Part shown: positions 17,325 to 25,584 of the stretch, in pieces
Layout: each line of letters begins with the position of its first letter
Position numbering within the stretch: position 1 is the first letter of the stretch
Assembly (NCBI RefSeq): GCF_947493125.1
Contig: NZ_CANLQB010000015.1
Coordinates: forward strand, 1-64,000
Direction: 5' to 3'
Source of the DNA: an uncultured Roseobacter sp.
GTDB taxonomy: Bacteria > Pseudomonadota > Alphaproteobacteria > Rhodobacterales > Rhodobacteraceae
Length of the DNA: 64,000 bases
The notes under the pieces: generated by a model
Databases searched by the model: none
The model's input: only the letters and a program-made list of their open reading frames with translations
What the model was told of the DNA's origin: nothing
Program-made: the position numbers and the translations under genes

Positions 17325-18876
17325 TTCTGGCAGCCTTCGCTTTCTTGCGCGGTTGTCGAAGCTCTCGCGGTTTGCGGCTTCCGTGCTTTTCAAACACCGC
17401 TTCGGATTCTTGGCGGGCTTCATCGGTCCGACGCAACGCATAGATCCGCTTCTTTGCTTCGCGCGCTGTTTCCTGATGGTCTACTATTGGCTTTGGATAC
17501 GCGGCAGTTGGCTGGTCCAGCGTCCAGGGTTCCTGCAACGCCTTGCCTTCAAGATCCGCAAGCTCGGGCAACCAGCGGCGCGTGAAATCCCCGGTTGGGT
17601 CTTGATCATACCCTTGCTTGACGGGTGAATAGACGCGAACAGCGTTGATACCCGTCTCCCCCGCCTGCATCTGGCTTTGCGGCCAATGGATGCCAGGCTC
17701 ATAATCGGTAAACAGTCGGGCGAGGATTTCTCCAGATTGCTGCCACGGAAGCCAGAGGTTGTAGGATGCAAATGACATGAGCATTGCGCGCATTCGGAAA
17801 TTGATCCAGCCCGTGGCTTTGAGGTAGCGCATGCAAGCATCGACGAACGGGTACCCGGTCTGCCCGGCTGCGAAGGCATTCAGTAACGCATCATCGTTGG
17901 GTATCGGGCGCAGCCCCTCATAGAGGCGTGCCATGGGAAGCCATTCAATCTCTGGCTCCGCTTCCAGCTTTTGCATGAAATGGCAGTGCCAGTGCAGCCG
18001 CCCAATGAAGGATTTCATCGCACTTGGCCACGTTCCGCGGTCAGACTTTGGAAGGTTGGCGACCTCTTTTTGGCGTGCCAGTGTTGCCTGGTAGACCTCT
18101 CGCATGGAGAGGCTTCCGGCGACAAGGTGAGCTGACAGTCTGGAACAGGCAGTCTCGCCTGTGATCGGGCTCGACATGGCTTTTTGATAGGGCTCGCCAC
18201 GATCATAAAGAAACGAGTTTAATGTCTGCAGCGCAGCGGGGCGGCCCGGTGTCTGCAGATCAACTATGCCGTCATGGTCCAATCCAAGATCGGCAGCTGT
18301 TGGCACCTGATCGCTGCCGTGGGCGACCCATGAGATTTGCGATGGCACAGGCAAGAGCGGCTCGGACATCATCTTGTCCCAGCTCTTCGCCCATTTGTTT
18401 CGATCCAGGGACCGTCCGCGCCAAACGCCATACTGTTGAAACTCGTCAAAGACGATGCCATGGTCGCGGCACCAGCCTCTGACGGCCTTATCACGCTCAA
18501 ACGTCCAAGCGTTCCCGGTTTCCATATGAGCGACAAGCCGAAACCTGCCATGGGTTGCGAGAATATCGCTTAACGCCTTTTGAACCGACCCCAACATGAC
18601 GCAAAGCCTGCCGCCGTGCTCGGCGATGTCTTTCTTCAAGCTAACAACCGCGCCGCGTAGGAATTCCCACTGTCGGTAGCTGGTGTCAGGAAAGGCCCAA
18701 TAGTCCGGCTCAGCGACATAAAGAGGAAGCACGCGTCCATTCGGCGCGGCATTGGCCAGTGAAGCGTGATCATTCATTCGAAGATCACGTTTAAACCAGA
18801 CGACTGTCAGGTCGGCGTCGCCACCTTTTGGATCGGCACGACTGGACGTCTGAGTTCTCACATCACTTGCTTTCAT
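17317..18876 (-). CDS. Cryptochrome/photolyase-family protein
   Basis: The 519-residue protein has an N-terminal Rossmann photolyase domain (VVWFKRDLRMNDHASL near residue 25) and a C-terminal FAD domain with FIGRLHWHCHF, MRYLKATGWINFRMRAM and an AVRVYSPVKQGYDQDP loop. It belongs to the large cryptochrome/photolyase group but is not class II. A Lys/Arg-rich tail of about 25 residues ends the protein. The substrate (CPD, 6-4 product or signalling) cannot be told from sequence. It is first in the two-gene operon, starting 18 bases after the -10 of an EcfG-like promoter with a very short leader. Confidence 0.85.
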   Translation of the reverse strand: MKASDVRTQTSSRADPKGGDADLTVVWFKRDLRMNDHASLANAAPNGRVLPLYVAEPDYWAFPDTSYRQWEFLRGAVVSLKKDIAEHGGRLCVMLGSVQKALSDILATHGRFRLVAHMETGNAWTFERDKAVRGWCRDHGIVFDEFQQYGVWRGRSLDRNKWAKSWDKMMSEPLLPVPSQISWVAHGSDQVPTAADLGLDHDGIVDLQTPGRPAALQTLNSFLYDRGEPYQKAMSSPITGETACSRLSAHLVAGSLSMREVYQATLARQKEVANLPKSDRGTWPSAMKSFIGRLHWHCHFMQKLEAEPEIEWLPMARLYEGLRPIPNDDALLNAFAAGQTGYPFVDACMRYLKATGWINFRMRAMLMSFASYNLWLPWQQSGEILARLFTDYEPGIHWPQSQMQAGETGINAVRVYSPVKQGYDQDPTGDFTRRWLPELADLEGKALQEPWTLDQPTAAYPKPIVDHQETAREAKKRIYALRRTDEARQESEAVFEKHGSRKPRELRQPRKKAKAARNA

Positions 18877-18892
18877 GACTTCTTATTGTGTG

Positions 18893-18919
18893 GGAACGTT
18901 TCACGAAGGAAACCGTTCC
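18893..18919. promoter_or_regulatory. Bidirectional palindromic EcfG-like promoter
   Basis: On the plus strand GGAAC (18893-18897) is followed after 16 bases by CGTT (18914-18917). On the minus strand GGAAC (18919-18915) is followed after 16 bases by CGTT (18898-18895). Both match the GGAAC-N16-17-CGTT consensus of the alphaproteobacterial general-stress sigma factor EcfG. The minus promoter serves the photolyase operon. The plus promoter points to the SpoIIAA-like gene 170 bases away. The same bases form a nearly perfect inverted repeat, so a dimeric regulator site is an alternative. Confidence 0.65.
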
Positions 18920-19085
18920 TTAATTGAAAGGATACGTACGCGCTCCCGCAGGATTTGATTGACGTTCGCGACACATCGCAAATTGCAATTTGAATGTTGC
19001 CGTTCCGCTGGTACGGGACATCGAAGAAGGGTTTCAGCCTCAAAGTTTGGCGCTGCGTTCTGAAACCGAAACCATCGAAAGGATC

Positions 19086-19484
19086 ATGATGATGAAACAC
19101 TTAAACTTGCCCTCTGTTCGGCAGATTCCGACCAGTTCTGATACAGTCTACGCGTTTGAGATTACGGGACATGTTTCGGATGATGATGCAGAGGCTCTGG
19201 CCGAACATATGAATGACGCGTTTGATAAGCATGAGAAGGTCAACATGCTGATGAAACTGGACGGCTATACCGGCAGCGATAAGGATGCGATCTTTGACGG
19301 AGAGGTGATTGAATCCCGTTGGCGCTCTTTGTTCAACGTCGAAAAATATGCCGTCGTGGGTGCTCCGGATGGGGCGAGCAAAATGATTGCCTTCATGGAC
19401 AAGATCTTGCCGGTCGACGCGAAAAGCTTTGCATCTCATGAAGAAGCAATGGCCTGGGAGTTCGTTGGCGCAAAAGCCGTCTAG
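19086..19484 (+). CDS. SpoIIAA-like (STAS-fold) protein
   Basis: This protein of about 131-133 residues matches the SpoIIAA-like family (PF11964-type), small STAS-related proteins of uncertain role. Features are FEITGHVSDDDAEALAEHM near the N-terminus, MLMKLDGYTG, and the SHEEAMAWEF end. A GAAAGG at 19077-19082 supports ATG 19086 or the in-frame ATG 19092. No phosphorylatable-serine motif of true anti-sigma antagonists stands out. It is divergent from the photolyase operon and may share its bidirectional stress promoter, with a long leader. Confidence 0.8.
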   Translation: MMMKHLNLPSVRQIPTSSDTVYAFEITGHVSDDDAEALAEHMNDAFDKHEKVNMLMKLDGYTGSDKDAIFDGEVIESRWRSLFNVEKYAVVGAPDGASKMIAFMDKILPVDAKSFASHEEAMAWEFVGAKAV

Positions 19485-19576
19485 AGATCGCAATGTCGAA
19501 GCCGCACTTCGCCTCGCAGGGCGGTTTCGTCGAATACAGTGTGCAACCAGATTCGGTGCGCGTGTGCACCGAAAGG

Positions 19577-20125
19577 TCATGTTGTCCTACCTGGTTGAGG
19601 CGGCATACCGGCGACACCGTCGAGAGTGACCTTGGCAAAGTCGCGATCCCCCTTCGGGATGACGCTGAATGATGCATCTGTTTCGAGAATGACCCATTGG
19701 GCTTCATCAATGCCCGTCAGCCCCGCGCTTCTGACAGCTGCCTCTACTTCTTCCGTTGCGACACGCTCGTCACGCATGGCGTCTTCCAGACACATACCTT
19801 CATGCACCAGCAGATGCGGAACAGGCTTGATGACACTTGCTGCCAGAGGGGAAATGATTACCAGCCGTGTCACCAAGTATTGGAGTATCATCAGGACGCC
19901 TGTCGCCAGCGCCGCTTCCAGCAATGTGACACCGTCCAAAACGATGCTTGATGCGGCGATCGATCCCATGGCAACAGTCACGACCCAGTCAAAATTGTTC
20001 ATCTGTGATGTCGATCTCTTGCCGCTCAACCGCACCGAGGCGATGATGAACAGATACATGACCGGGGCGGTGATCAGGATCCGGATCGGCCCTTCGATCC
20101 CGTCGTAGAAAATTGCAGTGTCCAT
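19577..20125 (-). CDS. DUF421 membrane protein
   Basis: The 182-residue protein matches the YetF/YcaP-type DUF421 family: three N-terminal membrane helices (about residues 15-85, with RLSGKRSTSQMNNFDWVVTVAMGS in between) and a soluble C-terminal domain containing LLVHEGMCLEDAMRDERV and AQWVILETDASFSVIP. Function is unknown; members often belong to stress or sporulation regulons. ATG 20125 is chosen with AGGAA upstream. A second, divergent DUF421 protein lies at 51844-52362. Confidence 0.85.
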   Translation of the reverse strand: MDTAIFYDGIEGPIRILITAPVMYLFIIASVRLSGKRSTSQMNNFDWVVTVAMGSIAASSIVLDGVTLLEAALATGVLMILQYLVTRLVIISPLAASVIKPVPHLLVHEGMCLEDAMRDERVATEEVEAAVRSAGLTGIDEAQWVILETDASFSVIPKGDRDFAKVTLDGVAGMPPQPGRTT

Positions 20126-20212
20126 GGTTTGGTTCCTGATGTTGCGAGGGGCGGGAGGCGTCCTGATGATACACAATTTTTTGGAAGGTGAGGTTGTGAT
20201 GTCGCCCCGCAC

Positions 20213-21265
20213 TTAGGCTGCGGCGAGAGCCAGGGACCTCATTACGGCGTGTCGCGCAGCGACAGACGGCTCGTCACGAAGACAGGACACCAAGTCCTGT
20301 AGTTTCGAAAAATCCCGAGATGCCTCGTCCGCAGCCAACGGGATAAGTTTCTGTGCGGCGGGTGGCCAGACCGGCGCAAATGTGTGCTCTCGCTGATAGA
20401 GGGCGACCGTATCGCGATACGAAAACAGCGCGCTGTCCAGAGAGGGATTGGCGGACCCGATACGTGTTCTGATCGCATCTGCCATGCCACCTGCGGCACG
20501 ACCCGACAGGCGGCACGAGGCATTGACCAACAGCTTTTCAGAATGCCGCACACGATAGCCATCGAGCTTGAGCCTTCGCGTGATGTCGCGGTCTTCGCCA
20601 AGCGGGATGGGCTGGAAACCTCCGATGGCACCATAGGCGCTGGCACGAAAGGCCAGGTTCGCCCCGGCGCATTGACCGTGATGCGGAAAGGGGTTCGTTG
20701 GATCGGGTGCCAGCAGATGGCAAAGCTCCATCGAAGCCTGAAGATAGTCATGTTCAATACCGCCACGCTCAAAGAAGACCTGTGGCAATGCGCGTGCTTC
20801 CTGCGCGATGAGTTGAACCTGTCCGCAAAGGGCATCGAAACGTCGCAGGCTGGAAACAGCGGTTGAAACCCAATCGTCGGCCACCTCGCAATCGGCATCG
20901 GTTGTGAGCAAGGTCTCGCACCTGGGCGCTTGCGCAGAGGCAAGTTCGAAGCCCAGACGCCTGGCAAGTCCGACATTTCCGCCACGCGGATCGTCGTAGG
21001 ATATGGTGCAGAGTGCCAGGTACGCTGGCTTTCCGTCATGCGCGATGCGGACTGTCTCATCATCCGTGTTGTTGACAACGAGGATCACCGCAAGAGCAAG
21101 GTGGTCGCAGGCCTGCTGTGCCGCTAGTGCGTTCAGACATCGCGTGATGCGCGCGGCTTCGTTGCGGGCCGGGATCACGATGACAACATCAGGTGTGCCG
21201 ATATCCCCGGTGATACAGGGTTCCAACGTCCTCGTGGAGGGGAGTATTTTGCCCTTGCCTGCCAT
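20213..21265 (-). CDS. Family 2 glycosyltransferase
   Basis: This protein of about 350 residues has a GT-A fold N-terminus: VVIVIPARNEA, a DDPRGGNVGLARRLGFELA loop and the DTDADCEV-like metal motif TTDADCEVADDW. A middle LGEDRDITRRL acid motif precedes a C-terminal helical region. It probably transfers a sugar from a nucleotide donor to a small or lipid acceptor in the cytosol. ATG 21265 is one base after the stop of the methyltransferase gene, so it is the last gene of the seven-gene cluster. Confidence 0.8.
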   Translation of the reverse strand: MAGKGKILPSTRTLEPCITGDIGTPDVVIVIPARNEAARITRCLNALAAQQACDHLALAVILVVNNTDDETVRIAHDGKPAYLALCTISYDDPRGGNVGLARRLGFELASAQAPRCETLLTTDADCEVADDWVSTAVSSLRRFDALCGQVQLIAQEARALPQVFFERGGIEHDYLQASMELCHLLAPDPTNPFPHHGQCAGANLAFRASAYGAIGGFQPIPLGEDRDITRRLKLDGYRVRHSEKLLVNASCRLSGRAAGGMADAIRTRIGSANPSLDSALFSYRDTVALYQREHTFAPVWPPAAQKLIPLAADEASRDFSKLQDLVSCLRDEPSVAARHAVMRSLALAAA

Positions 21266-21266
21266 C

Positions 21267-21833
21267 CTACGCACTGTCCCCGAGGGCCATCCTGCGATCG
21301 ATCCGGTAACCTTCAGTCGACGTAATGGGGGCAAGTTTTCGACCAAAATTACCCTGAAACAGCTCCAGCGCGTCTTCTCCTTGCAAGGCATTTCCGGTGT
21401 CGCCTAGATAAGTGACACAGAGGATTTCCGCCTTGGGCCATTGCGCGTCGATGGTCTGCGCTAAGGCCGCGATCCCCTCAGCGTCCATGAAATAGAGCAC
21501 CTCCGACAGGACAACCAAGTCATAGTCACCCCTGGGGAGCCGACCTGGCCACATGAGGTGTTGAAACCGTGCGTCCGGCACGGCACGGCGGGCGGCGGTG
21601 ATGGCAGTCGCCACCGCGTCGACCCCGTCATATCGGGCGCAACAAGGTGCCAAAACCCGTGCGAGCTCACCATTACCACACCCGATCTCAAGTGCCGCGT
21701 GGTACGATGCCCGGCTCAGTGCCGCGCGCGTCGCTGCGAACTTTGCCTGTTCGTATCGGCTTGTGCGGAAGTTCCACGGATCATCATTCGTAGCGTAAAG
21801 CGCGTTCAGCTTTTCGAGGGAAACGGCGGTCAT
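21267..21833 (-). CDS. NodS-like SAM-dependent methyltransferase
   Basis: The 188-residue class I methyltransferase resembles the NodS family, which N-methylates the glucosamine of Nod-factor precursors. It starts with LYATNDDPWNFRTSRYEQAKF, contains the SAM-binding motif ALEIGCGNGELA near residue 48 and a DLVVLSEVLYFM post-motif. It is encoded directly downstream of the PIG-L deacetylase (4-bp overlap). Deacetylation followed by methylation of an amino sugar is a consistent but inferred order of reactions. Confidence 0.82.
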   Translation of the reverse strand: MTAVSLEKLNALYATNDDPWNFRTSRYEQAKFAATRAALSRASYHAALEIGCGNGELARVLAPCCARYDGVDAVATAITAARRAVPDARFQHLMWPGRLPRGDYDLVVLSEVLYFMDAEGIAALAQTIDAQWPKAEILCVTYLGDTGNALQGEDALELFQGNFGRKLAPITSTEGYRIDRRMALGDSA

Positions 21834-22525
21834 GGGTTTTCCTCCCGATAAAGCTCGTCCTCATTCACAAACATCTCCACAAATCTCTCCGGCATGACGA
21901 ATCCATCCGGGTCATCGTGGACAACCTTGCCAAGTTGACTGCGATGCGCAAAAAGCGCGCGGGCTTTACGTGCACGGTAAGGCGACGTGTCCAGTGCGCA
22001 ATCCAGGCCGAGATCGCCTTCATCCCAGCGGGACCAGACGGGATAGGAGAAGAGGGTGCAGGCCAGTTCACTGGCAACGATGCGGGCAATAGATGCCGTT
22101 GCTTTATGGTCGTGATGCGCATCGCTGGTGGAAGATGCAAAGACCCTCCTGATCCCTTTCTGCTGCGCGATTGCGACGATCCGCTGAGCGATCTCGTCGT
22201 AGCGTTCGTACTGCATGTTCAACTGCCCGTCCGGCTCACCCAGCATCGTCAAGTCTTCGGCGGTACCACCGAGATGGCTTATGGCCTCGCGCATTTCAGC
22301 GGCGCGAAGATTGGCCAACCGGGCCGGGGGCCAGACGCGCGATTGCGGGTGAGACCGCGCGCCATCAGTCATGCAGATCACATGGGCTCCCGTTGTTGCG
22401 AAGGCAGCGACAAGAAGCGCACCGCAGCCAAGCGTTTCGTCATCGGGGTGAGGGGCGAGCACCAGAATACGCTCCCCTGCGGTGAGGTCGCTGGGAGTAA
22501 CGGATTTTGGGCGCGTGCTAATCAT
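21830..22525 (-). CDS. PIG-L family deacetylase
   Basis: The 231-residue protein has the zinc motif HPDDE at residues 26-30 and the later SDAHHDHKAT His motif, both characteristic of PIG-L/LmbE deacetylases such as MshB and BshB. These remove the N-acetyl group from GlcNAc-containing small molecules or lipids. It overlaps the acyl-CoA dehydrogenase-like gene by eight bases and the methyltransferase gene by four. With a GT4 enzyme in the same cluster, deacetylation of a GlcNAc conjugate is a reasonable inference. Confidence 0.88.
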   Translation of the reverse strand: MISTRPKSVTPSDLTAGERILVLAPHPDDETLGCGALLVAAFATTGAHVICMTDGARSHPQSRVWPPARLANLRAAEMREAISHLGGTAEDLTMLGEPDGQLNMQYERYDEIAQRIVAIAQQKGIRRVFASSTSDAHHDHKATASIARIVASELACTLFSYPVWSRWDEGDLGLDCALDTSPYRARKARALFAHRSQLGKVVHDDPDGFVMPERFVEMFVNEDELYREENP

Positions 22526-23573
22526 AGATCAAATCCGACAAGGGTCGGTCGGAGATCAAAAACGTCCGCCCCATGCGCTGTAAGAGCGCATCACGGGCAA
22601 CCTGCCTTAGATAGGCGGCAAGATCGCGTGCACGGCGACCCACCGGATGGTCGACATCAAACATCGCGAGGCCCACGGATTGCTCCACTGCGGTGATGGC
22701 GTTTTGCGCGATCTCTTCGGTCAGAAGCCGCGCCGCGATGGATTGCGCCACGGCAGCTTCGGTGTCCTTTGGCGCGCGCGATACCATGCGGGCGGTGCGC
22801 GCTATGTAGGGCAGGCTGGCCAGCGCTCGGGCGACGAGCGGGGCAAGGCGTGCAATCTGAGGTTCTGCCTCCAAGTGCCCGCGCGTATGCAATGCGGCAA
22901 TGGCCGCGTTCAGAAGACCCAGCGTTCCGCCCGCCTGCACTGCTGCGATACGCCAGACCCCGCCGACCAGATGGGGTTCAATTGCGAACGCGCCGGGCGC
23001 CCCAAGCAGTGCACCTTCGTCGACAGTCAATCCGTCGAAAGTGAAGTCACCCGAACGCGACGTCTGCATGCCGGCCATATTCCAAGTGGTCAGGTCCTGT
23101 CGGTCTGAATCAGTGACGTCGACAAGCACCATGCGTTGCCCATCTGCGGTCTTGGCGGTCACAACCGCTGTGTCGATGACGCCAAGGCCAGAACAGAAGC
23201 GTTTCGTGCCTTTCAGATTGTTGTCGACCTTGAGGGTGACACCGCGTGTCAAATGGTCCGCGCCCCAGACGCCTAGGATGGAGCCGGAGTCGTGAAACAG
23301 TGACGCGTCCCCATGCATGGTGACAAGCGCAAGCCCGTTTACATGCCCTTCGTACAACCTAGCCAGTGAGAGGTCGATTTCGGCGACCTGGACCAGACTG
23401 CGCGACAGAACCTTCGGGCGCGCCAGGATCTCCGCTCCCATCAGCCCGCATTGACGCAAGCGGCAAAGCGCAGCCGGAAGATAGTCTCCGACAGACGCGA
23501 CAATGTCTGCGAGTGCCGACCTGTCCTGCGCCGTCAGAGATAGGTTTTTCGATAGGGTAACGGGCATTGTCAT
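22518..23573 (-). CDS. Acyl-CoA dehydrogenase-like flavoprotein
   Basis: The 351-residue protein follows the acyl-CoA dehydrogenase fold: an N-terminal helical domain, a middle beta domain (LKGTKRFCSGLGVIDTAVVTA, MAGMQTSRSGDFTFDGL) and a C-terminal helical bundle (residues about 210-350). It is shorter than typical degradative dehydrogenases, and I do not see a clear catalytic Glu. Its location between a GT4 and a deacetylase gene suggests dehydrogenation or oxidation of a glycan-linked acyl or amine group rather than beta-oxidation. It overlaps both neighbours. Confidence 0.75.
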   Translation of the reverse strand: MTMPVTLSKNLSLTAQDRSALADIVASVGDYLPAALCRLRQCGLMGAEILARPKVLSRSLVQVAEIDLSLARLYEGHVNGLALVTMHGDASLFHDSGSILGVWGADHLTRGVTLKVDNNLKGTKRFCSGLGVIDTAVVTAKTADGQRMVLVDVTDSDRQDLTTWNMAGMQTSRSGDFTFDGLTVDEGALLGAPGAFAIEPHLVGGVWRIAAVQAGGTLGLLNAAIAALHTRGHLEAEPQIARLAPLVARALASLPYIARTARMVSRAPKDTEAAVAQSIAARLLTEEIAQNAITAVEQSVGLAMFDVDHPVGRRARDLAAYLRQVARDALLQRMGRTFLISDRPLSDLIYD

Positions 23574-24631
23574 GATGCCAGCGCTGTCGGTGCTGGCTCA
23601 GGGGGTGCGATTGTGACACCTGCTGATTGTTGCAGGAGTTCGAACCAGGCGTCGACAACGGCCTCAGTTCGAAAGGCGTCATGCGTTTTGATACGCGGTC
23701 GAACGCGACGCCATACCGTCAAACGCGCGACAAGCGCCGATGTATCCGAACACTCGAATGCCTGGTCAGCCGTTGACACGATTTCATCGTTTGCGCCGAG
23801 ACCGCGTTGGCAGATGACAGGCGTTCCAAGCGCGTTGGCCTCCGCAATGACGAGACCGAATGTTTCGGCAAAGGTGCTTTGCGGGTAGAAAATACACAGA
23901 GCCTGTCGCATGACGCGGTGCAATTCAAACTGGGGCAGGGGGCCCAACCCCACAACGCCGTCCGGTGGGGTGGGGGTGGTCCAGGCCATGTAGCCTGGAT
24001 CAGCGACGTGAAGTCTCAGGCTCGGCATTGCTTGTCGCACGGCGACAAACCGGTCGTAAACCTCGGCCAAACCCTTGTGCGGGGCGCTGGCGAAGAGCAG
24101 CAGGTCAGGGTCGCGAGGCGTTGCGTCAGGCTTCAGAGCATCAGTTACGGGGTTGTAGATAACGTGGATCTTTGGTGATCCTGTGACGCCGTCGCCTAGA
24201 AACCTGCGCAGATGAGCGGCGTGGCTGTGCGAAACGCATACGACTTCCACGCCAGCATGAACAAGAGCCGCTCCCATCTTACGGTTATGCCGTCCTGGAT
24301 ATTTGTGCAGCCAGAGAAGGATGCGGGCAGCAGGATGGCTTTTGCGCAACTTAATGGCCACCTTCCAGGCATTGATGACGACGATAACTCCGGAAGCGTC
24401 TGCAGCACGATACGCCTCTTGCAGCGATGTATAAAAGAGTGGATCGCTGGATACCCTGCTCCCAGTGTTAGCGCGCTGAAACAGGCGCGAGCGCACGCCT
24501 TTTCCCGCCAGACCTGACAGGACGCGCAGCACGGTTGCTTCGGTACCACCCATAGGCCGCTGCCCGAGGTCAGCTAGACAGTAGGGTTCAGACGCACAGG
24601 GATCGACCAGCCATAAATGTTCTTGCGTCAT
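23570..24631 (-). CDS. GT4-type glycosyltransferase
   Basis: This 353-residue GT-B enzyme has the C-terminal EX7E motif in FAETFGLVIAEANALGTPVIC, the signature of GT4 retaining transferases, and an N-terminal GGTEATVLRVLSGLAGKGV donor/acceptor loop. GT4 enzymes include MshA and BshA, which start mycothiol and bacillithiol synthesis, and many lipopolysaccharide transferases. Coupling by 4-bp overlaps on both sides places it in the middle of the cluster. Donor and acceptor are unknown. Confidence 0.83.
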   Translation of the reverse strand: MTQEHLWLVDPCASEPYCLADLGQRPMGGTEATVLRVLSGLAGKGVRSRLFQRANTGSRVSSDPLFYTSLQEAYRAADASGVIVVINAWKVAIKLRKSHPAARILLWLHKYPGRHNRKMGAALVHAGVEVVCVSHSHAAHLRRFLGDGVTGSPKIHVIYNPVTDALKPDATPRDPDLLLFASAPHKGLAEVYDRFVAVRQAMPSLRLHVADPGYMAWTTPTPPDGVVGLGPLPQFELHRVMRQALCIFYPQSTFAETFGLVIAEANALGTPVICQRGLGANDEIVSTADQAFECSDTSALVARLTVWRRVRPRIKTHDAFRTEAVVDAWFELLQQSAGVTIAPPEPAPTALAS

Positions 24632-25584
24632 TGTGCGGCCACGCTGGTCCCGCCCGTGATGCGCGTGGAAAGGCGGTGGATCGCCTTGCGTGTCGTGTCT
24701 GTCATCAGCGCACTGGAGGCTTCGAGCGGCTCAGCGCGACTGACAAACGCACCCTCTAGTGACGGCAGATTAATGGGTTCCGGATTGACCTCCCCGGTAG
24801 CGCGCCACGCCTCGACCTTGCGCCAGACCTTTGTGCGATCGGATTTTCGGCGCGCGCTGTCATAATCGGAGGCCGCAGACTGGGTGAGGGAGTCAGCTGT
24901 TTCGATCTTGGTGAGCAAAGGCTCTGGCACGATCCACATTGGTTCACCGCTCAAGACCAACCGGTTGCGGAATTCACGGTCTTCTTCGATGCAATCGGAA
25001 AAGCCCCCAAGTCGTGTAAAAACATGCTTCGAAAAGAGGCCTGAATTTATATGCGTCCACTCGCCCGGTACGGTCGATCCCAGTTGCAAGTTCGGAAACA
25101 CGTCATCGAGCAAGGACAAATCGCGCCGAATGTCGACCCGCCTGCCATCAGGCAGGATCAGGGTATGATGGGTCAATACCCAAGAGATATCCAAGGATGA
25201 TCCCGGTGCGTGCCCTACAAACGCCCAATTCAGACAAGGGTCCGCGCCGATGTCAGGCTGGAACAGGGCCCGCGATTGCAAGAGCACCTTGTCCACATGC
25301 GGACGGTCATCGGAATCGTGAAAGGTGAGGGCAGTGGCATCACTCAAGGCGATGCCGACATTCTTGGCACCTGCCGTGCCGACATTTGACGGCAGCCCGA
25401 TATAAAGGAAATCCGGGCGATCGAAATAGGACGACAGGACATTGCGGGTCTGGTCCGTGGAGCCATCGTCAATCACAATGACACGCTTGTTGCTGTAGGA
25501 CTGATCCAGAGCAGCCTTCACAGCTGGTTCAATAAGCTGGGCACGGTTGAATGTCGGTATAATGATATCGGCTCGATTATCCAT
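24628..25584 (-). CDS. Family 2 glycosyltransferase
   Basis: The 318-residue protein starts at ATG 25584, which overlaps the upstream gene stop by eight bases (ATGGATAA). It has the GT-A beginning ADIIIPTFNRAQL, the DDGSTDQTRNVL nucleotide-sugar motif and a DSDDRPHVDK metal motif, followed by EEDREFRNRLVL, the likely catalytic-base region. It is a soluble inverting transferase of unknown donor. A longer reading frame adds 16 residues without support. Confidence 0.82.
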   Translation of the reverse strand: MDNRADIIIPTFNRAQLIEPAVKAALDQSYSNKRVIVIDDGSTDQTRNVLSSYFDRPDFLYIGLPSNVGTAGAKNVGIALSDATALTFHDSDDRPHVDKVLLQSRALFQPDIGADPCLNWAFVGHAPGSSLDISWVLTHHTLILPDGRRVDIRRDLSLLDDVFPNLQLGSTVPGEWTHINSGLFSKHVFTRLGGFSDCIEEDREFRNRLVLSGEPMWIVPEPLLTKIETADSLTQSAASDYDSARRKSDRTKVWRKVEAWRATGEVNPEPINLPSLEGAFVSRAEPLEASSALMTDTTRKAIHRLSTRITGGTSVAAQ

